Source: Cristatella mucedo (taxonomy: Eukaryota > Bryozoa > Phylactolaemata > Cristatellidae). From it: 64,000 nucleotides of DNA. The notes below the pieces were generated by a model. That model did not search any database and had not been told where the DNA came from. It was given only the letters and a program-made list of their open reading frames with translations. Shown in pieces: positions 1 to 9,795 of this stretch; position 1 is the stretch's first letter, and the number at the start of each line of letters is the position of its first letter. Location of the stretch: positions 6,267,501-6,331,500 of the forward strand of contig WPIO01000011.1 in the NCBI GenBank assembly GCA_009760855.2, given 5' to 3'. A program made the translations under genes and the position numbers.

Positions 1-558
1 TTCAATACCTTGGCTAGTTTTCGCACTACGTCCAGGGGCGTATGGGAAGACCTTCTCACCTGACATTAAGATGTCATCGGTCGACGGTTAACCCAAACTT
101 AAGATATCTGCTGTGACAGCATAAAGGCCTTCGAGATGGATATAACTTATCGTGTATCGGCCATCGGCCTCTCAACTTACGTCAACGGTGCAGCCGAAAG
201 CTGCAGTTGCCAGCATTCCAGCTCTCTCGGCCTACGACGGACTGCATCAAGCAGCTAGCAGGCTGAGGTCACAGCAAGTATTTGTCAGTCTCAACACAAC
301 GTCTCCTAATTTAAAATTGCGAGTGAGTTTCGTGAACTCGTTTATTTGGCTAGAGAATCTGGGTAAACTGGACTGGTGAAAACTCAGTCCCACTCTCGAA
401 TTAACGGTCGCTAATTAAATCATGTCTTTCCATTCCAGGTCAACAGTTACATTAGCCACATCAACGCTCGTTCGGCTCCAAGAGTGAAGAAGCTGGTGGC
501 ACCTTCACCTTGACGGCTGCTCGTAACACCCGGCTAGCTAGTGAGTCCCTCCGGCGCC
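1..558 (+). repeat. 5' flank of the HtrL-like gene, duplicated at 13,637-14,260
   Basis: This stretch aligns by eye with 13,637-14,260; both begin with TTCAATACCT and share the GGGGCGTAT block. A pyrimidine-rich stretch ending in CAG at 436-438 (CTTTCCATTCCAG) looks like a splice acceptor, so the gene downstream probably has a 5' UTR exon boundary here. The 75-codon open frame at 152-379 is not clearly conserved and I do not call it a gene. Confidence 0.6.
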
Positions 559-1647
559 ATGGCAGTCACAGTCACCAAGGCAGAGGCCAGCTGCCGAATC
601 AAGTGGCGCAGAGCAACCGTTCTAGTCATGCTATCGGTTGGCATAGTGATCCTATTTCTGACCTTCCGACCTACAATATCTTCGGTTTCGGCTGAGCACT
701 TTGAGAACGCTAATAGGACTGACCTCGTTCAGTATCCATCAGTCGCTTGGACGGCTTCACAGTCCTCCGAGATGAACAGGAGCCCCAACGTGACAATAGT
801 TACGGCTTTCTTCAATATCGGATCTTTTGCTAAAGGCAGTCCTGGAAATATTAGAGGACCTTCGACTTATGAAAAGTGGATATCCACGTACGGTCACATA
901 GAGAACTCGGTGGTAGCTTATTTTGACAACGATGCCATGGCGAAGTATTTCACCAGGCTTAGACTAGGCAAACCTACGAAAGTCGTCATGGTCGACCGAA
1001 AGGAGATGTGGGCCTTCACTCTGCAGAATCGAACCCAGTCGATATTCGACCAGCCCGGCTACCCACAAAATCACCCCAAATCCACAAACGCTGCATACGT
1101 GTGTGCCATGCACGCCAAGTACGAGCTGCTAGCCACAACTGTCCGACAGGACCCGTTCAACACGATCTATTTTGCTTGGCTCGACGCGGGTTTGTTTCGT
1201 GATCTGGCAGGCAGCCAGAACATGCCACCCTTCGTCATTAACTCACCCGAGTGCCACCGAAGCGAGGCAGTGGCATTCTCCAAGGTTTACTCGATGAGCG
1301 ATAGATCTGTGGCAGACATCATGAGGAATGGCCTGGACTGGGTAAGTGGGGCGTTCCTGATTGCCAAATCAGACGTGATGCTCAGGTTCTGTGCAGACTA
1401 CATGCGTCGAGCCGAGGATCTGCTGGGCCGCGGACTGGCCAATCACGACCAGAGCGTCATCTTGTCGCTATACGCGCCTAGCTCGGATTGGACGGCGGCC
1501 GTGCCCCTTCAGGGCTTTTATGGAACCGGCTTCAACGAATGGTTTTATATCGCTTACCTACAAAGGCAGGACTGGATTGACCGAGGCCCTCGACCCAAGG
1601 CCAGAAGGCCAGACGGCCTTCAATGTTCGTACGTTCTGTATAAATGA
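559..1647 (+). CDS. HtrL/YibB-like membrane-anchored protein
   Basis: The open frame encodes 362 residues from an ATG in a strong Kozak context (GCGCCATGG); the frame is open a little further upstream but only from a GTG. A basic stretch (KWRR, residues 15-18) precedes one hydrophobic segment (about 19-36), giving a type II signal-anchor topology as in Golgi enzymes. From residue 77 the protein resembles the HtrL/YibB family: the strand NVTIVTAFFNIG, the STYEKW motif, a YFDNDA segment, and YFAWLDAGLFR around residue 207. Family members occur in bacteria and some invertebrates and are thought to be glycosyltransferase-like, but the activity is not established. Potential N-glycosylation sites are NRT (52) and NVT (77). 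No introns interrupt the domain. A broken paralogue lies at 14,261-15,345. The family call is from recognition, not a search. Confidence 0.8.
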   Translation: MAVTVTKAEASCRIKWRRATVLVMLSVGIVILFLTFRPTISSVSAEHFENANRTDLVQYPSVAWTASQSSEMNRSPNVTIVTAFFNIGSFAKGSPGNIRGPSTYEKWISTYGHIENSVVAYFDNDAMAKYFTRLRLGKPTKVVMVDRKEMWAFTLQNRTQSIFDQPGYPQNHPKSTNAAYVCAMHAKYELLATTVRQDPFNTIYFAWLDAGLFRDLAGSQNMPPFVINSPECHRSEAVAFSKVYSMSDRSVADIMRNGLDWVSGAFLIAKSDVMLRFCADYMRRAEDLLGRGLANHDQSVILSLYAPSSDWTAAVPLQGFYGTGFNEWFYIAYLQRQDWIDRGPRPKARRPDGLQCSYVLYK

Positions 1648-3236
1648 GCTAGGAAAAATATTCACCACAGTGTCGCTTCGTCTCGTCTAGCAGCTCAGTC
1701 GCAACTTTGGGTCAAATGCAGTGCTAACTTTTGCTGTCAACTGAAGGCTATCAACTGCAGGAAGAGATTGTAGATGTAAGGGCAGGTAGGGCTACCCGGG
1801 AAATATCTGGAAGATCTTCTTCGGGCGGCTTCCTAACAAAGGCCGCCTCTCACTTTTGAGCTGGCCAATTACATAAGCTTTCTCCAAACTTTGATCTCGC
1901 TCGTTGAAATGCTACTTTTTTTACCCAGGCGATCTCACTGCGATCAAAACTAAAAACACCAAAAACGGAGGTTATATAGTCGCTAGGCTACTTGCTTCTT
2001 ACTCTCGATCTCCTCTCCACGTTAAAAGGCTACTTTTTCGACATGCAGGTTCCTGTAAGCTATGCTAAAGGCTACTTTTTTCGTCACTAATCCAACATCA
2101 ATTGCACCAATAAATCAAGGTGAGGCATTAGATGCATACAATTGATGTATATAATTGGATGTTAAGAAATTTTAGCTCGGAGAAGAAGAGAAAGAGAAAA
2201 GAAGCTGCAGTCATTGCTTGCAACTCAGACTAGACTAGAGCTACGGCTACAATTACTGCGATAGAATGCAAGAAGCTAAAAGCCGTTATGATCCACAGGA
2301 GCCGCACGGTAGTTGGCTTGCGACTTTAAACTCTTAAATATCTATCAATGAGTCTAATTATCTTAATTGCTATTAATTATTTGGTTATTATAGGTAATTA
2401 ATAATATAAATATTAGTAATTAATTGTGATGGTTATTAGCTTTGGACTTGTATTTTCCTAGTGATAAGAACTTCGGAAAACAGAAAAGCGAGAATAAACG
2501 GGCATAAAAAGTTACTCATTCGGGCTCACTCTTTCCGTGCTGATCAGTCCTCTGGGTGCTTGTTAGAGCTAATACAGCACAACTTATCACTGACCTATTT
2601 ATTTGCTTCTTACCAGAGCATTTAGACGGCATGGAAATTGATATCGCTCTCTTTAAGTGCTATGTAGGTGTTTTATTATAATGAGAAGCACCACTGAGCC
2701 AGGAGGAAAGTCCAGGAAGCGAGTAGCAGCTTGAAAGTACTAGCTAACAAAGTACGGCTGGAAAAGAATTCGCTGACTTGTCGGCAGAAATGAAACAAAT
2801 TAATGTCTCGAGAATTCGCGAGAATTCCGGAAGTGAATTCCACAGTCTAGAACCTGCACAACAAAACCACCGGTCACCAACGGTCGATAACCGAGTGAAT
2901 ATTGTACAGTTAATTTACACTCTCCGGACTTACAGAATCCGATGAGGCTGAAACTAGTGCTGCTGCTCAGAGGGGCATGAAGGAGCCAAGCCACGTGATC
3001 GATCTTGCGAGACAGGACGGAGGTAGGAATTTTGCGACGATGACGACGAGTTGACGGAAGCTGCTGTAGCACCATAAGCAATGGAGACACATTGCTTAAC
3101 CCCTGAATGTGTTGAAGAGCCTTGCAACCATGAAGGTAAGCCAAAGTAGAAGTAAGCTTGTTAAAGCCGGCCACCTCCCGTTCTTATCCACACGACACGC
3201 CGCCGCCTGTCACGAGCAGTGCGCCATGTGACGCCG
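1648..3236. other. Non-coding stretch, no recognised feature
   Basis: Holds the presumed 3' UTR of the HtrL-like gene and then AT-rich sequence. A 124-codon minus-strand open frame at 2,800-3,174 has no recognisable domain and no conserved copy in the window. I see no gene here. Confidence 0.5.
2109..2114 (+). promoter_or_regulatory. Candidate polyadenylation signal of the HtrL-like gene
   Basis: AATAAA lies about 460 bases after the stop codon. No closer canonical signal was noticed. Assignment to this gene is inferred from position only. Confidence 0.35.
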
Positions 3237-3275
3237 TTCTTCCAGTCCGTCTCCGATGGAGACGGACTGGAAGAA
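3237..3275. repeat. Perfect 18-bp inverted repeat with 3-base loop
   Basis: The arms TTCTTCCAGTCCGTCTCC (3,237-3,254) and its exact reverse complement (3,258-3,275) are separated only by GAT. No mobile-element ends or flanking duplications were seen. Confidence 0.9.
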
Positions 3276-3475
3276 GCCACCTGCCACCTCTCGACCCTGA
3301 TAATAACTATTACAACATATCATAATAACAATTAAATAATATCTTGGCTGACTCAACATCCTCATTTACATAGCGAAAGGTGCGTTGACGTACTTGGTTC
3401 GAGTGCAAGCGCCGTTCGACCCAGTACAGACGACAAATGAGAAAAAGTGTGCTCGATCTCGTAGATAGCACATAA

Positions 3476-3507
<32 letters not shown>

Positions 3508-3538
3508 CTGCATTAATAAATATATATATATATATATT
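3476..3538. repeat. (TA)n microsatellite
   Basis: Two runs of alternating TA (about 3,476-3,507 and 3,521-3,538) are separated by a short AT-rich spacer. Confidence 0.9.
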
Positions 3539-3724
3539 AAAATATAAAAATGTACTCTTGATTCCCTAGATGATTAAAGAAGTGTGTTCGGAAAGAAGCG
3601 AGGTCGCTCCGAGCCGGAAATTAATCAGCCGTAAGTGGCTTTGAAAGCCATAGGCTGCTGCTATTTGTGCTTTCTCCTTACACGGCGTTAATGTTACCTC
3701 GGCCGCCTGAAGAGCAGCGAGCAC

Positions 3725-3912
3725 CACAACTTTGCTGCTTATTTCGTAACTTTGTTGCTAATTGCTTAGTTGCTGATTGTGTCATTGAGTCGCTTACTGC
3801 GTAACTTTGTTGCGTACTGCATTGTTGCTTATTGCTTTGTTGGTTAATGCTTTTTCGCTTCTTGCTTTGTAGCCTATTGCGTAACGTTGTTGCTTATTTG
3901 TTGCTTATTGCA
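3725..3912. repeat. Degenerate tandem repeat rich in TTGCTTATTGC
   Basis: Variants of TTGCTTATTGCGTAACTTTG recur irregularly: TTGCTTATT, TTGCTAATTGC, GCGTAACTTTG and TTGCTTATTGC appear in succession. The period is irregular, so this is an old or slipped minisatellite. No coding is evident. Confidence 0.6.
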
Positions 3913-3944
3913 AGCTTCACGTGTTTGCACTTAGCCAGCTAGGT

Positions 3945-4080
3945 AAAATAATTATAGTAATAATGGTATTACTTATGTGTAGTGACCTCGGGGAACTGGA
4001 TCTCTCACTAGGCACTTTACAGATACTACATGTAATGCATTACCAAATGTTTGGAGGTAGCAATTCAAAAGCAGCACCAG
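3945..4080 (-). mobile_element. L2-like LINE 3'-end fragment
   Basis: Read on the minus strand, this carries the degenerate 3' tail seen elsewhere (CACTTTACAG, then an ATA/TAA-rich end). It is closest to the diverged element at 29,318-30,100, sharing CTTTACAGATACT and ATGTTTG blocks. It is a short, old, 5'-truncated copy. Confidence 0.45.
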
Positions 4081-4269
4081 GCAAAGCCTAAGAGGGTACG
4101 TGCGCACCGAAGGACGAATCGAAAAGACTAAAAGACCATTTGTTCTGATAGGTAGCCTCTAGCCAGAGATTGGGGGATCTAAGAAAAAAGCTAGCTATCT
4201 GGCCAGTGCTAAGCCGCCTACCCAGTTAGCAAGAATCTCGTGGTCACGCGTTCCCTCCGTCACTCGGGC

Positions 4270-5277
4270 CTCTCGGTGTCTCGGCGGGGCTGGCTGCCTG
4301 GTCTCGGCGGGGCTGGCTGCCTGGTCTCGGCGGGGCTGGCTGCCTGGTCTCGGCGGGGCTGGCTGCCTGGCCTCGGCGGGGCTGGCGGCCTGGCCTCGGC
4401 GGGGCTGGCGGCCTGGCCTCGGCGGGGCTGGCGGCCTGGCCTCGGCGGGGCTGGCGGCCTGGCCTCGGCGGGGCTGGCGGCCTGGCCTCGGCGGGGCTGG
4501 CGGCCTGGCCTCGGCGGGGCTGGCGGCCTGGCCTCGGCGGGGCTGGCGGCCTGGCCTCTGGCCTCGGCGGGGCTGGCGGCCTGGCCTCGGCGGGGCTGGC
4601 GGCCTGGCCTCGGCCTCGGCCTCGGCTGGTCTCGGCCTCGGCTGGTCTCGGCCTCGGCTGGTCTCGGCCTCGGCTGGTCTCGGCCTCGGCTGGTCTCGGC
4701 CTCGGCTGGTCTCGGCCTCGGCTGGTCTCGGTTGGTCTCGGCCTCGGCTGTCTCGGCCTCGGCCTCGGCTGGTCTCGGCCTCGGCTGGTCTCGGCCTCGG
4801 CCTCGGCTGGTCTCGGCCTCGGCTGGTCTCGGCCTCGGCTGGTCTCGGTCTCGGCTGGTCTCGGTTGGTCTCGGCTGGGCTGGTCTCGGCTGATCTCGGC
4901 TCGGCTGGTCTCGGTTGGTCTCGGCTGGGCTGGTCTCGGCTGATCTCGGCTGGGCTGGTCTCGGTCTCGGCTGGTCTCGGCTGGTCTCGGCTGGGCTGGC
5001 CTCGGCTGGTCTCGGCTGGTCTCGGCTGGTCTCGGCTGGGCTGGCCTCGGCTGGCCTCGGCTGGCGTCGGCTGGCGTCGGCTGGCGTCGGCTGGCGTCGG
5101 CTGGCGTCGGCTGGCGTCGGCTGGCGTCGGCTGGCGTCGGCTGGCGTCGGCTGGCGTCGGCTGGTCTCGGCTGGTCTCGGCTGGTCTCGGCTGGTCTCGG
5201 CTGGTCTCGGCTGGTCTCGGCTGGTCTCGGCTGGTCTCGGCTGGTCTCGGCTGGTCTCGGCTGGTCTCGGCTGGTCG
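4270..5277. repeat. GC-rich minisatellite array with changing unit length
   Basis: About 1 kb of near-perfect tandem repeats built on CTCGGCTGG. The first third has about 15 units of 23 bp (CTCGGCGGGGCTGG followed by CTGCCTGGT or CGGCCTGGC). Next come 16-bp units (CTCGGCCTCGGCTGGT) to about 4,870, then mixed 10- and 15-bp units, ten 10-bp GTCGGCTGGC units, and about twelve 10-bp TCTCGGCTGG units up to 5,275. Long open frames on both strands (for example 345 codons at 4,244-5,281 minus) follow from the lack of stop codons in the repeat and are not evidence of genes. The plus strand is rich in short G-runs. Confidence 0.95.
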
Positions 5278-6625
5278 TCACGAGGTCTCAGGGTCGCATC
5301 GTCACTGCCTAGCAGGTTCGCTATGATTTAAGAAGCGAGCAAGGCAATATCTGAAGGCTGCATTAGCAAGGTCTTGAAAGGCCCCCCACGGTGGGTGAAC
5401 CACCGTGGCTGCTGCTGTCGGTGGCACATCTCCAGAAGGAATAGAGAGAGGAGAGGACGCCAGTCAGGGCGGTAGCACGTTGCATGCCAATTGCCTTAAT
5501 CGACCAGCCTGCAGAAGCCGGCTGTTGAGTAGGTAGTCCGTCCGTCAAGCTCTGCAGCCAAGTCAAACATTTCGAGAAGTGGTAAGCCGCCATAAATTGT
5601 AAGCCACAATTGTAAGCAGAAAGCCGAGTGTTAATTTCGCCGGGGCGAATGAATGCCGGTGAGTCGTCACGACCCGGTGCCGAGACAGGGGCCGAGAGGT
5701 GAGAACTTGGCACTACATGCCGGCCTGGCTCTAGCTTCGGAGCTGTCTGGGTTGGTGGCGTCGGAGGTGAGAGCCCTTTGGATATGCTAGTCGGAAGCAG
5801 TGACAGGCGACCAGAGGCCGCCAGAGATCGCTGCTGCTGCTTCGTGCTATGCCATTACCTACGGCATTGGCTGCTGCTGCCGAGCACTGGGCTGCACTGG
5901 GCAGTTTGGAGAGTACACAGGGCCGCTATGGGCGTGAGGAGCAAGTTGGACCAGCGTCAGCTTCTCTGCTCCGAACTGACACCAAGAACCAATAGTCCGA
6001 CGTGTCCCTGCAGGGTGCCACTCGAACGCCCCTGTAAAGGTCAAGGTTTGTCTATCTCAGTCGATCCCAAACTCAGTGGGCTGGGGAGGGTTGTCACTGG
6101 CAGAGCCCTCCCATTGGCCGGGCTCCCACGGCCCAACAGTGTCCAGCTTTTTGTTTGGCTCGAGTAGCCTGAGCTATTCAAATGCCAAACGGCGATGCTT
6201 CTTAAGCCAGAGGAGGCCTCGACGCCTGAGAGAGATGGAGAAAACAGAGAGACAGAGAAACAAACAGACAAAGAAAAAAGGAGTCAGAAAATGAGAGAGA
6301 GACAGAAAAACAGACAGACATAGAGAGACTCGCGATATGAGCTGAGCCAGACAGACTATGAGTGATGCCTGCTTGTCAATCAAGCTTACCTCTAGCAGCA
6401 GCCGTTGATTGTGTTTAGCTGCATCTGCTCCACATCCGGCTCCCACAGGATCCAGCTTGTTGCAGGCTTATCGGTAGCCAGCTTGGGCTAGCTGGCTGTG
6501 CCGACACGTTAGATTCGGTGGCAGCTGTACATCTACCGGAAGTTGGGCATGCTTTTACAATCACTGGTTTGTGGTCCGTATGCATGAGTGCAATGGGTAG
6601 CCCAGATAGCTGCCTTTCCCTGTCA
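5278..6625. other. Unassigned stretch with small repeats
   Basis: No gene recognised. Open frames at 5,363-5,713 minus and 5,778-6,167 plus have no recognisable domain. A 9-bp inverted repeat (CCACGGTGG, spacer, CCACCGTGG) lies near 5,388-5,410. An impure GAGACAGA/CAGA purine-strand microsatellite covers about 6,228-6,330. Confidence 0.5.
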
Positions 6626-8115
6626 GGAGGAATATAATAATAATAATAATATTGCACTTGATAAAGCGCCCTCAGAGAACTTAATTTTTTTCTAGGCACT
6701 TTACATTTGCTGCAAAGTGATATGCAATAGAATAGTAAGTAAAATCATGCTTGAAAAACAAACAAAATGAATAATATGGTTAGGGGTGACATGCACAGGG
6801 TCAGCATGCAAATGTGGTTAGTGGCAGCATGCACAGTGTCAGCACGCATAAGCACATCAAGGACGAATCACAGGGACCCACTAAATGCTGTCCTAAATCG
6901 GTGTGTTTTTAAGTTTCTTTTAAATATGGTCAGGTCAGGGGATGTTCTGACGCAGGTCAGGAGGGGGTTCCAGGCTTTGGGGGCAAATGAACTAAATGCA
7001 CGGTCTCCAAAGGATTTGAGGTTTGTACGAGGTATTTCCAGACTGTTGGATTCCGAAAATCGGGTGGTACGATGCTTGGCCTGATGGGGTAGTATATCTG
7101 AAAGATAGGCTGGAGCTATAGAATAAAGAGACCTAAAAGTGAGCGACAAAACCTTGAAGTCAATCCGTTGCTTGACTGGTAACCAGTGCAGGTCGGCGAG
7201 AAGTGGAGTAATGTGGCAACTGCGACGCTCACGACAGACAAGCCTAGCTGCAGAGTTTTGCACCAGCTGCAATCGCCCGATCGCACATGCTGGTAGGCCA
7301 GTAAGCAGTGAGTTGCAGAAGTCGAGACGAGATGTCACGAATGCATGGACCAACTAGGACGTGGTATCCTTATCTAAACAAGCCCTAATTTTAGCAAAGT
7401 TGTGAAGCTGAAAATAGGCAGATTTGACTGTGGAGCTGCTGTAGTCGTCTAACGAGAGGTCGCTTTGGAATATGACACCTAGATTTCGAGCTGATTCAAC
7501 TGGAGATATGCTGGCAGAACCAAATTTGAAACTCAGCCTTTCCAATTTCTGAATCACACTGGGTTTGCCAATAACTAGTAAGTTAGTTTTATCATCGTTT
7601 AGTTTTAGAAAATTTGCTGCCATCCATGTGCGGATGTCATCAATGCATGCAGCAAGTGAGTTGAGAGAATTTGAGGTGCTCGAAGGCTAGGAGGGATCAA
7701 AGCAAAGGTACAACTGAGTGTCATCTGCATAGAAGTGAAAGCCTAGATTGTGCTGTGCAATCACATCAGCAAGAGGCAGAGTATTAACCGTGAAATGGAT
7801 CGGACCTAGCACAAAGCCCTGAGGTACTCCACATTTTAGAGGTACTTCAGATAATCTTTGTCCATTCACGTCAATACTCTGGAGTCTCCCACTGAGTTTG
7901 GACCTTAACCACTGCAGACCAGTGCCAGTAATGCCCAGGCGAGATGAGAGGCGCTCTAGAAGTACTTTGTGATCGATGGTATCAAAAGCTGCCGAAAGAT
8001 CGAGCAAAACAAGCAGAGACACTCTACCCTTGTCTGCATGCAAATGTCCTCCCGGCCCAGCCTCTTGCTCCAGCACTTGAAGTGCCTGACTAAAACTCTC
8101 CTGCCGGCTGGCTCC
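6626..8115 (-). mobile_element. LINE-A: L2-like LINE, reverse transcriptase and 3' end
   Basis: On the minus strand an open frame from about 8,076 to 6,868 encodes the C-terminal half of a jockey-superfamily (L2/CR1-like) reverse transcriptase. Visible are LDLSAAFDTIDH, GVPQGFVLGP (RT block B), FHFYADDTQLYL with the catalytic YADD, then NFLKLNDDKT and the [14 protein letters not shown] thumb/connection motif. Two in-frame stops break it: TAG for CAG after YLCFDPS (about 7,688) and TAG for AAG near 7,354, both judged against the copy at 57.6-59.2 kb. The 3' UTR ends in the stem-loop AAAGCGCC...GGCGCTTTAT and an (ATT)n tail at 6,626-6,652. It is 5'-truncated, with no endonuclease domain. This is a defective copy of a repeat, not a host gene. 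Confidence 0.9.
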
Positions 8116-8545
8116 GTGCTGTTCATGCTAGATCTCGTTTGTGCATTTTATCCAGTTTATTGCTAAGTCGTCAAGGAAACTTCTACGAATATTTACAGCC
8201 GCGGCATGCTTAAGAGTATTGATAGCAATTCACATAGATAAATAAAGCCCGTTTTTATGGCCCAACAGATGGCCTTAATGTACTTCCACTGTAAGGATAC
8301 GACATAAAGAGGATGTTGTAATCTTCCACTAATGCTACGTTTCCAGGCGGCATTTCTCTGAAAAGCTTTTTCAGAGTCATGTCTGCATAGTGCTTGCTAT
8401 GTGCTTAAGTCTGGCCAGAACATGCCAGCCATCATGGCCGTCTGGCCATTGCCGATGAGCCTGAGATCGATCACTTTATAATCGATTACTCTTATAATAT
8501 AACTATAGTAAATATAATTTATAATTGTACACAGTTTTATAAGTA
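8116..8545. other. No recognised feature
   Basis: AT-rich sequence between two LINE-A copies. No open frame or repeat could be supported. Confidence 0.5.
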
Positions 8546-9090
8546 TAATAATAACAATGATCATTCATTTGATAAAGCGCCCTTAGAGAACTCAATTTAT
8601 TTCTAGCTGCTTTACAATCAATGCAAAGGCAGCACGATCGAATCATTAGTGCTATCAGGCTCAATAAACGACAAGAACAATGTGGACAGGGGTGGCATGC
8701 ACAGAGTCAGCATGCTAGCCCAGTCCGTGGCAGCATGCAGCAGTGTCAGCACGTATACGCACATAAAGGACGAATCACAGGGACCCACTAAATCCTGTGC
8801 TAAATAGATTTTTTATTTTCTATTTAAACTTGAACAAGTCAGGAGAAGTCACGAGGCAGGTCAAGAGTGAGTTTGAGGCTTTAAAAGTATGGGAACTAAA
8901 GGCACGTTCTCCAAAGTATTTGAAGTTTGTACGATGTATAGTTAAGCAGTAAGATTCCGAAAAGCAGGTATTATGGTGCTCAGCCTACTATGGGAGTTCA
9001 TCTATTAATTAGGCTGGAGCCTAAGAATGAAGGGGGCAAAACTGAGTGAAAAAACCTTGAAGTCGATGCGTGGCTTGACTGGGAGCAAGT
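8546..9090 (-). mobile_element. LINE-A 3'-end fragment
   Basis: Minus-strand copy of the LINE-A 3' region: the tail stem-loop at about 8,570-8,610, the conserved 3' UTR blocks (GTGGCATGCACAGAGTCAGCATGC), then heavily mutated C-terminal coding sequence. It stops where the tail of an adjoining LINE-B begins. Confidence 0.85.
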
Positions 9091-9795
9091 GTAACGTAAT
9101 GTAATGTATCGTAACTCCACAAAGTCATATAGACTATGTGGGTGTTATGCTGGAGAGCTTAGTATAGCGCACTCACAGCCTAAGCGGCTTTCGGTACGCA
9201 TTCGGTAGCCAACAGACTTTGTCTCACACAACAAAGATCGAGTGGGAAGCATAGCAGAGTCAGGAGAGTAGTTGCTGTAATGATAAGCATAGAAGTAGCA
9301 GCTCAGGACCACTGAAAAAGATGTGCCATAATCGGCGGTAGGAGAATAGTTGTCGCGTAAGAAATGAGGTAGCGAGTACCACAGTCTAGGACCTGCAAAG
9401 CTAAACGTTCCGTCGCCAACGGTCTTTCAGCAGAGGAATGGGACAGCTAGTTTATTGTCCACACAGGACCTGAGGGTGCGAACAGGGTGAAACTGATGCA
9501 GCGGTTCAACTAGGTGCTAAGGAGCTATGCCACGGCAGGCCTTGTGGGTCAGTGTAAAAACTTAGCTCGGTATCCGTTGCACAACCGGGAACCATCCTAG
9601 CTCTTTTAGAAAGGAAGACACGTGCTCGAACCATTGGGACTTGACCTCTAGCCTTGCAGCCATGTTCATAGTCTGCTGCAGTGGCCTTTTAGCTTTTTTT
9701 GGCAGCCCAGCCAAAAGGGAATCACAATAATCAAGTCGAGACGGCACTAAAGAGCTAGTTAAATTTTTTACAAGCCATTGTGGGAGACAGCTTCT
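9091..9795 (-). mobile_element. LINE-B 3' part, outer element interrupted by a younger LINE-B
   Basis: Minus-strand 3' portion of a second L2-like LINE family. The (ACATT)-type tail is at 9,091-9,115. Next are the 3' UTR hallmark ATTCGGTAGCC and its stem-loop, then C-terminal coding with LVPSRLDYCDSLLAGLP at 9,562-9,828. The sequence breaks at 9,795 and resumes at 12,257; joining the two edges recreates the uninterrupted family sequence as seen at 11,540-11,560. So this and 12,257-13,400 are one element split by an insertion. Confidence 0.85.

Noticed and set aside
4240-5331. Long open frames in the minisatellite, including a 345-codon Arg/Pro/Gln-rich frame on the minus strand
   Set aside because: The repeat lacks stop codons in several frames on both strands, so the frames are a by-product. 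No start context, introns or flanking coding signal support a gene.
6041-6446. Minus-strand Leu/Ser/Phe-rich frames suggesting membrane proteins
   Set aside because: They arise from the GAGACAGA microsatellite read in reverse.
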